Assembly: GCA_030430025.1 (NCBI GenBank)
Contig: JAUIGR010000016.1
Location: 1 to 56,434 of the forward strand
Direction of reading: 5' to 3'
Length of the DNA stretch: 56,434 nucleotides
Source of the DNA: Gammaproteobacteria bacterium
Lineage (GTDB): Bacteria > Pseudomonadota > Gammaproteobacteria > Xanthomonadales > Marinicellaceae
Positions 27,945 to 36,292 of the stretch are shown here, one piece after another. Both the position numbers and the translations under genes were made by a program. The notes beneath the pieces are model-generated. The model had not been told where the DNA came from. It made no database searches and was given only the letters and a program-made list of their open reading frames with translations. Every line of letters begins with the position of its first letter. Positions within the stretch are counted from its first letter, which is position 1.

Positions 27945-29258
27945 ATGTCACAAACAGGTATTGTCACAAAAGTTTTAGAAACAGTAAAGCGTCTCGGAGC
28001 TACCGCAGCTGAAGTGGTATATTCGGAGGGCGATGGTATTTCTGTTAGCTGTCGCGATCATGAGGTTGAAACGATAGAAAATAATCAAGACAAATCATTA
28101 GTTCTTACGGTTTATAAGGGGTATTCTAAAGGCTCTGCCTCAACGGCGATTATCGATGATGAGAGCTTGAATATTACCATAGAAAAAGCATTAGCAATTG
28201 CGGCATTGACGGAAGAGGATGAAGCGGCTGGGTTAGCTGATGCATCAATATTATGTAATGATTTTAAAGACTTGCAGATCTTTTTTGATACTGATGTCAA
28301 TGCTGATGCTTTGATTGAGTGGGCTTTAACCGCGAGTCAGGCAGCAGTTGATGTGGCCTCAAGTGAGAACCAACAATTAGTGGTTGATGAGTCAAATATT
28401 GAACTAGGTAGTGGTTACTCTATTTATGCCAACAGCAATGGCTTTATAGGTGAAAAAAGAGGTACTAATGTTTCAGCCTCTGTAGTTGCAATCGCTGAAC
28501 ATCAGGGAGTGATGGAACGAGAGTATTGGTGGGATGCTGTTCGTGATCTGAGTCGGCTAGCTAGCCCTCAAGAAGTTGGTCAGATAGCGGCTAAGCGTAC
28601 ATTGGCGCGTGCGGGCTGTCGCAAAATTAAATCATGTAAAGCGCCCGTATTATTTGATCCGTCTGTGGCTAAAGGATTATTGGGACATATGCTCAGTGCC
28701 ATTTCAGGCAGTGCTTTGTATCAAGAGGCCAGTTTTCTTAAAGACGATTTAGGTAGCCAGTTGTTTCCCGAATGGTTCGATTTAAAAGAGGATCCTTTTG
28801 TATTAAGTGGTTTTGCCAGCAGAAATTTTGATGCTGATGGTGTTCAAACTCATCAAAGAAATATTATTGATCAGGGCGTATTGACTGGATTTCTGTTATC
28901 AGTATATTCAGCCAGACGATTGGGATTAGCAACTACAGGTAATGCTGGTGGTGCCCATAATTTGTTTGTTGCCTCTAATACCCAAGATGATTTGATTCGA
29001 ACGATGAACAAAGGTTTATTGGTGACATCATTGATGGGACAGGGAGTTAACACAGTAACGGGTGATTATTCTCGAGGTGCTTCAGGATTTTGGGTGGAAA
29101 ATGGCGAAATTCAGTTTCCTGTTAATGAGTTGACTATTGCTGGTCATCTGAAAACGATGTTTCAGCGGTTAGTTGCTGTTGGTAATGATTTCGATAGACG
29201 CAGTAAAATTCAGACAGGCTCTTGGTTGATTGAAGAAATGACTATTGCCGGAGATTGA
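27945..29258 (+). CDS. pmbA: Metalloprotease PmbA (TldE), partner of TldD
   Basis: A 437-residue protein of the TldD/PmbA family. With TldD it forms a heterodimeric protease that processes peptides such as microcin B17 and CcdA. The N-terminal domain (GATAAEVVYSEGDGISV) and C-terminal beta domain (GNAGGAHNLFV, MGQGVNTVTGDYSRGASGFWVENG) are typical. The PmbA half lacks the HExxxH zinc motif of TldD, which is also true here. No tldD is in the window. It overlaps murL by one base (TGATG). Confidence 0.96.
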   Translation: MSQTGIVTKVLETVKRLGATAAEVVYSEGDGISVSCRDHEVETIENNQDKSLVLTVYKGYSKGSASTAIIDDESLNITIEKALAIAALTEEDEAAGLADASILCNDFKDLQIFFDTDVNADALIEWALTASQAAVDVASSENQQLVVDESNIELGSGYSIYANSNGFIGEKRGTNVSASVVAIAEHQGVMEREYWWDAVRDLSRLASPQEVGQIAAKRTLARAGCRKIKSCKAPVLFDPSVAKGLLGHMLSAISGSALYQEASFLKDDLGSQLFPEWFDLKEDPFVLSGFASRNFDADGVQTHQRNIIDQGVLTGFLLSVYSARRLGLATTGNAGGAHNLFVASNTQDDLIRTMNKGLLVTSLMGQGVNTVTGDYSRGASGFWVENGEIQFPVNELTIAGHLKTMFQRLVAVGNDFDRRSKIQTGSWLIEEMTIAGD

Positions 29259-30595
29259 TGGCCACTTCATCTCAATTTACTTTCAAGCAATGGCAGTTTA
29301 AAGTTTCAGATCGCTGTCTTAAGTTGAATTATCATGACTCTCGGTTCGGAGATTTTACCGAACAGTATGTGTTTTCTGAATTTAATGTTGAACATTATTT
29401 CAAGTATAAACAGTCGATAGAGCTGGCTTTTGACTTGTTACACTGGATGGCTGGTGTTAGTTATTACAAAACCCAGTTGGCTGACACATTGGTTTTTCAA
29501 GGTACAGAACCTAATGTGCAGGTGGCGAAGTGGTTACAGTCTACATGGCAATCAGGTTTAGCAGAATTAGCATATGAAAATGGTCTATCTTGGCTGGATA
29601 AAATTCAGTTTCCAGAAGCTGATAACAATCATTCTGTCCAACAAGTGTCTTTAGCACCTCGTTCACTTGTGGCTATTGGTGGAGGTAAAGATTCACTGGT
29701 GTCGATAGACTTTTTATTGCAAAACAATGAGCCCATGACTTTGTTCATGGTGGGTCAATCTCCTTTTATTCAGTCGGTTGCTATGCAGATTCCTAGGCCT
29801 TTGATACAGGTAAAAAGGCAAGTTGATCCCCGCTTGATGCAAGCTAATAAGAAGGGGGCATACAATGGTCATGTGCCTATCACTGCCATCAATGCAACTG
29901 TTGCTGTGATTACTGCATTGCTGTGTGACTATGATGCCATTGTATTTTCCAATGAACGTTCTGCTAATGTAGGAAATGTGAAAATGGATGGTGGCTATGA
30001 AGCCAATCACCAGTATTCAAAATCTTTGGTTTTTGAACAGGCTTTGCAGCAAGTTATTGCTCAAAATATAACTCCAAAGTTACATTGTTTTTCTTTACTC
30101 AGACCTTTTTCTGAGTTAGCGATTGTCAAACGTTTTGCTCAGTTACCTCAATATTTTTCTTATTTTTCCAGTTGTAATCGTAATTTTCATTTATCTGGCA
30201 GTCAAAATATCAGTGGTCACTGGTGTAGAAAATGCCCTAAATGTGCTTTTGTGTTTTTGTCTCTGGCCATGTTTTTGGATAAAGAACAAGTGATTAAAAT
30301 TTTTGGAGGTAATTTACTCACAGATCAATCTTTGGTTGCATTGATGTCTGAGTTGTTGGGACTAAAGGGTAATAAACCATTTGAGTGTGTGGGCGAAGTT
30401 AATGAGGCCAGAATGGCTTTTGAATTAATTGCATCAAAAAAAACATGGCAGGACGATCCACTGGTACGTCAGTTCAGTGGGGAATGGAAACCTTTGACAT
30501 CAGTAGAAAAAGACATCATTATGACACCTTCTAATGATCACTTGATTCCTGATATTCGTTCTTTCATGAGTATTTTCGATCATGAAACTCACTGA
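29258..30595 (+). CDS. murL: UDP-MurNAc-L-Ala-L-Glu epimerase
   Basis: A 445-residue protein matching the MurL family described in Xanthomonas oryzae. There MurL uses ATP to epimerise the terminal L-glutamate of UDP-MurNAc-L-Ala-L-Glu to D-glutamate. A PP-loop-like motif GGGKDS is at residues 141-146, and a cysteine-rich CRKCPKCAF segment (C323, C326, C329) lies in the C-terminal half. The ATG at 29258 shares a base with the pmbA stop. The next gene is a MurD-type ligase overlapping by 14 bp, the same pairing as murD2-murL in Xanthomonas, which is the strongest support for the call. Confidence 0.86.
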   Translation: MATSSQFTFKQWQFKVSDRCLKLNYHDSRFGDFTEQYVFSEFNVEHYFKYKQSIELAFDLLHWMAGVSYYKTQLADTLVFQGTEPNVQVAKWLQSTWQSGLAELAYENGLSWLDKIQFPEADNNHSVQQVSLAPRSLVAIGGGKDSLVSIDFLLQNNEPMTLFMVGQSPFIQSVAMQIPRPLIQVKRQVDPRLMQANKKGAYNGHVPITAINATVAVITALLCDYDAIVFSNERSANVGNVKMDGGYEANHQYSKSLVFEQALQQVIAQNITPKLHCFSLLRPFSELAIVKRFAQLPQYFSYFSSCNRNFHLSGSQNISGHWCRKCPKCAFVFLSLAMFLDKEQVIKIFGGNLLTDQSLVALMSELLGLKGNKPFECVGEVNEARMAFELIASKKTWQDDPLVRQFSGEWKPLTSVEKDIIMTPSNDHLIPDIRSFMSIFDHETH

Positions 30596-31892
30596 ATTAA
30601 GTGCTGCTAAAGTTGCCGTGTGGGGGTTTGGCGTTGAAGCCAGAGCTACCTTAGAGTATTTGCAACATCAATTACCCGAATTAAAAGTGACTGTTTTGTG
30701 TCCAGCGAATGAAGCACAAGGAGTTCATCATTTTGATCATGATGAAGTGAATGCAAAAAAGTTATCAATGTTTGATGTGGTCATTAAGTCACCTGGTATT
30801 TCACCCTATCAACAAGCAGTGAATGACGCTGAATGTCAGATCATTAGCCCTACTGCACTGTGGTTTGCTAATGAGGCCCAGCATATTGATGCACAAGTGA
30901 TAGCTGTTACAGGAACCAAGGGTAAAAGCACCACGAGTTCCATGATAGCACACGTACTCACTATTTTAGGTTTTGAAGTCGCTTTAGCTGGGAATATTGG
31001 TGTGCCATTGATCAGTATTACTCAATGTTGTGATTATATCGTATTGGAAACTTCCAGTTATCAAGCGCATGATGGGGCTATTGTAGCTGATCTGGCTGTG
31101 ATGCTGAATCTGTATGAAGAACATTTAGATTGGCATGGTCAAATTGAAACCTATCATTATGATAAATGGCGGTTGTTACAATTTGCTAAAAAAGTGATTG
31201 TTAATCATGCAGATGTCAATACCAGTAAGTTATTACAGAAACAACCATTATCTGGTTCAGTATCCTATTTTGGTGATGTTCAGGGTTTTTATGCGCTGGA
31301 TAACACTCTGATGTATCAAGATAAAACATTGCTCTCAAAAAATGAATGGAACTTGAAGGGTAGACATAATTTGTTGAATGCAGCGGCTGTTTTTACAGTT
31401 ATCAGTGAATTGAATTTATCGATCCAAATGAGTGCTGATGCGTTGAAGTCATTCCGACCTTTGCCACACCGTCTACAATTAATAGGTGAATTCAATGGAA
31501 TACAAGCAATCAATGACAGTATATCTTCAACTCCTCAGTCAACTTTGGCAGCTTTAGAAACTGTTGAAGTAGAACGGACAATTGTTCTATTAGGTGGTTA
31601 TGAAAGGGATTTGGATTGGCAGGATTTAGCTCAATGGTTGGTACATCATGTACCTAAGATGATTGTATGTAATGGTGCGAATGGCCGAAGAATTAAGCAG
31701 TCTTTAGCTATTCAAGGTGTTCAATCTTTGTATTATGATGACTTGGAACAGGCGGTGAAAATGGCTTGTCAACATGCGGTCTTTGGTGATGTGATATTAC
31801 TTTCACCTGGAGCGCCTAGTTTTGACCAGTTTGCTAATTACCAGCGAAGAGGAGTACAATTTGAAGCATGGATAAATACATACTTGGGTTAA
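30582..31892 (+). CDS. murD2: MurD2-type UDP-MurNAc-L-alanine-L-glutamate ligase
   Basis: A 436-residue Mur ligase. The ATP-binding loop VTGTKGKSTTS is near residue 108, AGNIGVPL near 138, and the Mur-type NLYEEHLDWHG with catalytic histidine near 178; the C-terminal domain has INDSISSTPQSTLAAL and LLSPGAPSFDQF. All residues expected for an active Mur ligase appear to be there. Ordinary MurD adds D-glutamate. Because this gene is fused into one unit with murL, I infer it is the MurD2 form that adds L-glutamate, which MurL then epimerises. The sequence alone does not settle the glutamate stereochemistry. Confidence 0.85.
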   Translation: MKLTELSAAKVAVWGFGVEARATLEYLQHQLPELKVTVLCPANEAQGVHHFDHDEVNAKKLSMFDVVIKSPGISPYQQAVNDAECQIISPTALWFANEAQHIDAQVIAVTGTKGKSTTSSMIAHVLTILGFEVALAGNIGVPLISITQCCDYIVLETSSYQAHDGAIVADLAVMLNLYEEHLDWHGQIETYHYDKWRLLQFAKKVIVNHADVNTSKLLQKQPLSGSVSYFGDVQGFYALDNTLMYQDKTLLSKNEWNLKGRHNLLNAAAVFTVISELNLSIQMSADALKSFRPLPHRLQLIGEFNGIQAINDSISSTPQSTLAALETVEVERTIVLLGGYERDLDWQDLAQWLVHHVPKMIVCNGANGRRIKQSLAIQGVQSLYYDDLEQAVKMACQHAVFGDVILLSPGAPSFDQFANYQRRGVQFEAWINTYLG

Positions 31893-32695
31893 TAATATTG
31901 ATGTTTAGTATCTCGCTGCTGAGTGCTGAAAAATCACTGTCTGAAGAACCTAAGATACCTGAAATTTTATTAAAAAAAGTAGCTGAAGGTGATGCTGAAA
32001 CAGCTTATATTATTGGCATGGCTTTTCTCAATGGTCATGGAGATTTCGAAGTGGATAAGGAGCAGGCTAAGATATGGATGACTAAAGCAGCTGAGATGAA
32101 TTATTCTCACGGTATGTTTGAGTTGGCTATGATGCTTTTTATCGATAGGCAATATGAAATGGCTTATAACTGGTTTGAAAACGCTGCAGCTCAAGGTCAT
32201 GGAGAGTCGTTCTACCGTTTGGCTAATTATCATGTATATGGCTTTGATAGTTATACAGCTGATTGCGATGCGGCTTACAATTTGTATGAGGAAGCTCAAA
32301 AACGTGCTGTTGATGTGGCGTTTAATGATCATGCATGGATGTTATCAACATGGCCAGAGAAACGATGTAGGAATGGTGAGAAAGCTTGGCGTATTTTTTC
32401 AGCTTTAGAGTCTCAGATAGGTTCTTTTGAACAATTACCTATCAATTATGTTGACACTAAAGCTGCTGTTTTAGCCGAAATTTCAGAATTTAATGAAGCC
32501 ATTTTGGTACAAGCTTATGCAGTTGAAAGTGCATGTGGAGTGGTGTATGCAGACTATGAGGATAAAGAAGAATGGATCAAAGAGACTGCAAAGCAGGGCC
32601 CCGATTTTTGTAAAGAAGGAGTGAGAAGGTTGCAAAACTACATGAACAGAAAACCTTGGCGTGAAAAGCCGTTGAGTGAGTTAGTATTTCAATGA
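31868..32695 (+). CDS. Exported Sel1-like repeat protein
   Basis: A 275-residue protein with a signal peptide (YILGLIILMFSISLLSA) and two to three Sel1-like repeats between residues 40 and 150, such as AETAYIIGMAFLNGHGDFEVDKEQAKIWMTKAA without its usual glycine spacing in later copies. Sel1 repeats form TPR-like solenoids that bind proteins. Three cysteines lie in the C-terminal half. The start overlaps murD2 by 25 bp and the stop overlaps the DUF2288 gene (ATGA), so it is translated as part of the murL-murD2 run. A link to peptidoglycan synthesis is suggested only by position. Confidence 0.8.
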   Translation: MDKYILGLIILMFSISLLSAEKSLSEEPKIPEILLKKVAEGDAETAYIIGMAFLNGHGDFEVDKEQAKIWMTKAAEMNYSHGMFELAMMLFIDRQYEMAYNWFENAAAQGHGESFYRLANYHVYGFDSYTADCDAAYNLYEEAQKRAVDVAFNDHAWMLSTWPEKRCRNGEKAWRIFSALESQIGSFEQLPINYVDTKAAVLAEISEFNEAILVQAYAVESACGVVYADYEDKEEWIKETAKQGPDFCKEGVRRLQNYMNRKPWREKPLSELVFQ

Positions 32696-33033
32696 GTAAG
32701 CTCTCAATAACAAAACAACATTACGAGCAGGAACTGGGTATCATTAGTTACCTCGAATTACAGAAGTTTTTTGCTAAAGGTGTCATTTTGCGTGCTGATG
32801 AAAAATTGAATATTATTGATGTGGCTATGACGCTTCACGTTGATGATGCTGAACTCATTCAAGATTGGATCAATAATAAATTGCTAGAACGAGCCAGTGA
32901 TCACCATGCCAAGGCATGGTTAGAGCAACATTCTGTTTTTAAGGCGGTCACTGTAGCTCCTTGGGTTTTAGTTCAAGAAGTCATGGTTTCAAAAGAAAAT
33001 TGTGCTCAATTTCAAAAGGAGAATCATCAATGA
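32692..33033 (+). CDS. DUF2288 protein
   Basis: A 113-residue soluble protein matching DUF2288: the N-terminal ISYLELQKFFAKGVILRA, a central DVAMTLHVDDAELIQDWI, and the family's most conserved block APWVLVQE near residue 90. The function of the family is unknown to me. It is tightly packed, with ATGA overlap with the Sel1 gene upstream and with zapG downstream. Confidence 0.85.
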   Translation: MSKLSITKQHYEQELGIISYLELQKFFAKGVILRADEKLNIIDVAMTLHVDDAELIQDWINNKLLERASDHHAKAWLEQHSVFKAVTVAPWVLVQEVMVSKENCAQFQKENHQ

Positions 33034-33371
33034 ATTGGTTGTTACCCGGATTAGTGGGTTTAGTTATTGGCGTTTTGCTGATGTTTTTTATTATGCACAG
33101 AAGACATGATGATAAAAATTCAGTAGCGATGAAAAAGCAATTGAATGATTACCAGGATCGTGTGGAAAACCATTTTGCAAAAACAGCTGACTTGATTGAT
33201 CATTTGACGGACAGCTATAAGCGTGTATTTGATCATTTGTCTGAATCAGCTGAACAATTGTTAGATGATGAACAAATCCAAAGACAAATTATCAATAGGA
33301 AAAAACGACAAGTCACTCTCAATTATTTATCTGATAGTAACAGTAAGTCAGAAGAGATGGAAGATCAGTAG
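33030..33371 (+). CDS. zapG: ZapG (YhcB, DUF1043) membrane protein of the divisome
   Basis: A 113-residue protein with one N-terminal membrane helix (WLLPGLVGLVIGVLLMFFIM) and a cytoplasmic coiled coil with HFAKTADLIDHLTDSYKRVFDHLSE, the hallmark of YhcB. In E. coli it is a non-essential factor tied to cell division and envelope growth. The ATG at 33030 overlaps the stop of the DUF2288 gene; an upstream start inside that gene is ignored. It is the last gene of the run beginning at pmbA, and a hairpin follows. Confidence 0.9.
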   Translation: MNWLLPGLVGLVIGVLLMFFIMHRRHDDKNSVAMKKQLNDYQDRVENHFAKTADLIDHLTDSYKRVFDHLSESAEQLLDDEQIQRQIINRKKRQVTLNYLSDSNSKSEEMEDQ

Positions 33372-33374
33372 GTA

Positions 33375-33428
33375 GAACCAAATAAAACTCAATTTTTAAG
33401 CTTTATTTGGATTCTTGGTTCGTTTTTT
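33375..33428 (+). terminator. Hairpin with U-run after zapG
   Basis: GAACCAA (33375-33381) can pair with TTGGTTC (33415-33421), followed by GTTTTTT. Alternatively CCAAATAAA (33378-33386) pairs with TTTATTTGG (33402-33410). It lies in the gap before the convergent ComEA-like gene, where a terminator is expected. Confidence 0.5.
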
Positions 33429-33578
33429 GTTTCCAAATTATCAATGATCTTTGCTTAATTTCCTTTAAAGGCAAAAAATTTTTAAAATCACCGATTTGTG
33501 ACAGTTTGTTACAGGCAGGAAATCACTCACGTTATGGTGATTAAGCCTTGTATTAAACTGTATTTTCTCCTTGATTGA

Positions 33579-33836
33579 TTATTTTAAAACGATCTCTTTG
33601 CGGTTTTTTTCTACCGTTTTGAGTCCGATGCCTTTAACTTCTGTCAGTGATTCAACTGTTTTGAAAGGACCTTTGCTTTCTCTATACGTTATGATGGCCT
33701 GTGCTTTTTTCATGCCAATACCTTTGAGCTCTTGTGCAATTTGCTCTGCAGTGGCAGTGTTAACATTAACTGCTGCCCACACAGATTGGGCCATTAATAA
33801 TCCGCCTAGTATCAGTGATCGAATGAATTTTTTCAT
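33579..33836 (-). CDS. Secreted ComEA-like helix-hairpin-helix protein
   Basis: An 85-residue protein: a signal peptide (MKKFIRSLILGGLLMAQSVWA) followed by a single helix-hairpin-helix domain with VNVNTATAEQIAQELKGIG and SLTEVKGIGLKTVEKNR. This is the small periplasmic ComEA form found in gammaproteobacteria, which binds incoming DNA during natural transformation; in some species its role is unproved. A GGAG ribosome-binding site precedes the ATG. It is a single gene; no other competence gene is near. Confidence 0.88.
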   Translation of the reverse strand: MKKFIRSLILGGLLMAQSVWAAVNVNTATAEQIAQELKGIGMKKAQAIITYRESKGPFKTVESLTEVKGIGLKTVEKNRKEIVLK

Positions 33837-34058
33837 GTTTTTCTCCTTTATTATCTATACGTTATATTTTAAGTAATCGATTTTTTAGGTCGATGGGCAG
33901 CATTTTAAAAAAACAAAATACCGTCTTGATATCGCTAAATACTGATAAAGTATGTAAAAAACATCCAATTTGTTGTCTATTTCTTGATAGGTTTGTCAGA
34001 AAATATCAAAAGTGTGTCTTATAATTGTTTATTCGACAGATATTCGAAAAGATCGTAT

Positions 34059-35909
34059 ATGCAACAGGAAAAAGGATTGTTATACATAGTAAGATTGTTG
34101 TTGGTAGTGTACCCATTATGTGGGTTGTCAGAAACTGATTTTACACCACATGGCAGCCAGCCTGGTTTGGAGTTCGCATTGGAGGGTAGCTCTAATTGTT
34201 ACTCCTGCCATGCAGGCTACCCTAATACTCCTGGCTATGAAGATGATAAAAAATACATGCCTTACTTGACCTGGGCTGGTTCCATGAAAGCAAATGCTTC
34301 ACGTGATCCATTGTTTTGGGCGGCATTGGATGTGGCCAATAATGACATCCCAGGAATAGGAGATTTTTGTATCCGATGTCATACGCCTCAAGGCTGGTTG
34401 GCTGGTCGATCAGTAAAACCAGCTGAGGGAGATCCTGCGCCGGTTAATGGTGCACTTGGTTGTGGTCTATCGGGTAATCATACAAATGAGGATAATGCGC
34501 TTAATGATTATTCTGGTATTTCATGTCATTATTGTCATAGGGTTGATGAGAAAGGACCTGGTCAAGAGGCTAATAATATAGGTAATGCCAATGCTTGGGT
34601 TGATGATCAAGTTTGTGATTCTCTTTTTGCTGTAGGTCCTTGCAGAAAAGGCCCTTATAACTATTCGGATAATGATGAGCATCCTTCTCCACCTCATGAG
34701 TGGAAATATGAACCATTTTTAAAGACAAGCGAGTTTTGTGGATCTTGTCATAATGTATCATCACCTGAAATTATAGAAAATGGACAGCTCACTATTGCAA
34801 AAAAATTGGTAAATAATGGTCTTCAAACAGATTTAGCGATGCCATTAGAAAGGACGTATAGCGAATGGAAAAATTCATTGTTTGCTGATTTGGTTTATCG
34901 TGATGGTTTAGAAATCGTTAATGGTGATGTTGAGCCTTATCTGACACATGGTGAAACTTGTCAGGCTTGTCATATGCCACAATCTCATGATCCCAATACC
35001 AAAGCATGTCAGTTTAATTTGCCAGGTGATCGACAGGGTGATTTAGCCACACATCAATTCGCTGGCGGGAATGTTTGGATGCCTATGGTGATTAAGAGTG
35101 CTTACGGGGATGCACTTGAAGGAAATATCGAGGGTATCAAAGAACTGTATGATGAGACAATGGATTATGCTTTGGAGATGTTACAAAATCGAAGTGCTCT
35201 GATCGATATTAAACAGGTTGCTAATGATGGTAATTCCGCAACGGTAGAGGTCAAAGTTACTAACTTGACAGGTCATAAACTACCTACTGGTTATCCAGAA
35301 GGTCGTAGAATGTGGTTATCTTTATTAGTAGAGGATAATAACGAAAATACAGTGTTTGAGAGCGGGGTTTATGATAATGCTTCTGCGCTGCTTACTGAAG
35401 ATTCACAAATTAAAGTATATGAAGCAATACAAGGGGTTTGGAATGTAAATAATCAGACATGTGAAGTGACTGATGATAAATCTCGAAAAATATTTCATTT
35501 TGTAAAAAATAATTGCATATACAAAGATAATCGAATTCCGCCGATGGGTTTTCGTGGCATTGATAACATTGAAATTCAACCCGTTGGTGCTAACTACCCT
35601 GTAGTGGATGGTGTGATGGCTAATTATGATGTGACTAGTTATACTTTTTCAGTCATTGGTTTTGAAATGCCTTTAAACGTAACCGCCCAACTTAAGTATC
35701 AGACTGCCAGTAAGGAATACATCGATTTCTTGGAAAATCAAGCATTAGAAAATAATTTTCAGAGTGAAAATGCAACATGTGATCGTGATTGGGAAGTAGG
35801 ACCTGCTGATATGACTCGGGGTTCATATATGAAGCAGTTGTGGGAAAATAATGGTAAATCAGCACCAGTAATTATGACTTCCAAAAACATCGTCATTCAG
35901 CCTAAATAG
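34059..35909 (+). CDS. Exported pentaheme cytochrome c
   Basis: A 616-residue protein with a signal peptide (LLYIVRLLLVVYPLCGLS) and five CxxCH haem sites: CYSCH (C47), CIRCH (C104), CHYCH (C156), CGSCH (C227) and CQACH (C301). The haem part occupies the N-terminal half. The C-terminal half is a beta-rich domain starting around the TGHKLPTGYPEGRR motif, which recurs in multihaem cytochromes. The ATG at 34059 gives a proper signal peptide; a TTG at 33984 does not. The reaction is unknown; no porin, NapC-like quinol oxidase or maturation gene is adjacent. The TAG stop codon is the first triplet of a family-1 repeat. Confidence 0.88.
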   Translation: MQQEKGLLYIVRLLLVVYPLCGLSETDFTPHGSQPGLEFALEGSSNCYSCHAGYPNTPGYEDDKKYMPYLTWAGSMKANASRDPLFWAALDVANNDIPGIGDFCIRCHTPQGWLAGRSVKPAEGDPAPVNGALGCGLSGNHTNEDNALNDYSGISCHYCHRVDEKGPGQEANNIGNANAWVDDQVCDSLFAVGPCRKGPYNYSDNDEHPSPPHEWKYEPFLKTSEFCGSCHNVSSPEIIENGQLTIAKKLVNNGLQTDLAMPLERTYSEWKNSLFADLVYRDGLEIVNGDVEPYLTHGETCQACHMPQSHDPNTKACQFNLPGDRQGDLATHQFAGGNVWMPMVIKSAYGDALEGNIEGIKELYDETMDYALEMLQNRSALIDIKQVANDGNSATVEVKVTNLTGHKLPTGYPEGRRMWLSLLVEDNNENTVFESGVYDNASALLTEDSQIKVYEAIQGVWNVNNQTCEVTDDKSRKIFHFVKNNCIYKDNRIPPMGFRGIDNIEIQPVGANYPVVDGVMANYDVTSYTFSVIGFEMPLNVTAQLKYQTASKEYIDFLENQALENNFQSENATCDRDWEVGPADMTRGSYMKQLWENNGKSAPVIMTSKNIVIQPK

Positions 35910-36218
35910 TCGAACTTGAAAAATGCATAACGTATTGTTAAATATAAAGAGTTACTTCAAATTTGCCCATTTTTTCGACCAGGAAACAGGTGTCACGATG
36001 CATTTTTATTCGCCGCTTCCATGAGGCTCTCAGGCTAACGTGGAAAAGTTTTCCAGAAACTTTTTTATGGTCGATGGTGTGGCACAGGGAGGTGCCACCT
36101 TGAGCCATCAGGCTCAAGTTAAGGTCAAAAAAACATCAGCAAAATCACACTTTTGCGCTTAAGTGTTTTTTTGACCAATGCTGGAAAAGGCCAGGAAGGA
36201 CTTTTTCAGGACTGACTA
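35907..36218 (+). repeat. Family-1 interspersed repeat, long 312-bp copy built of hairpins
   Basis: It begins TAGTCGAACTTGAAAAA and ends TTTTTCAGGACTGACTA. The right 200 bp hold five hairpins in a row: GGAAAAG/TTTTCC-type at about 36040-36066; GTGGCAC/GTGCCAC at 36079-36098; CTTGAGCC/GGCTCAAG at 36099-36118; GGTCAAAAAAACA/TGTTTTTTTGACC at 36123-36176; and CTGGAAAAG/CTTTTTCAG at 36181-36209. About 204 bp are nearly identical to an inverted copy at 56.23-56.43 kb. It fills most of the 383-bp gap between the cytochrome and ygfZ; I see nothing else in that gap. Confidence 0.85.
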
Positions 36219-36292
36219 AATAAAATAGATAAGTCAGAGACTGTTGATAAATGAAACGCTAAAAATAGTTTCCAGTGACTCTGTCGAAAGGG

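Noticed and set aside
33487-33545. AATCACC and GGTGATT arms about 45 bp apart between zapG and the ComEA-like gene, as a small RNA
   Set aside because: Only a 7-bp closing stem with a poor interior, no promoter and no U-run. Not enough to call.
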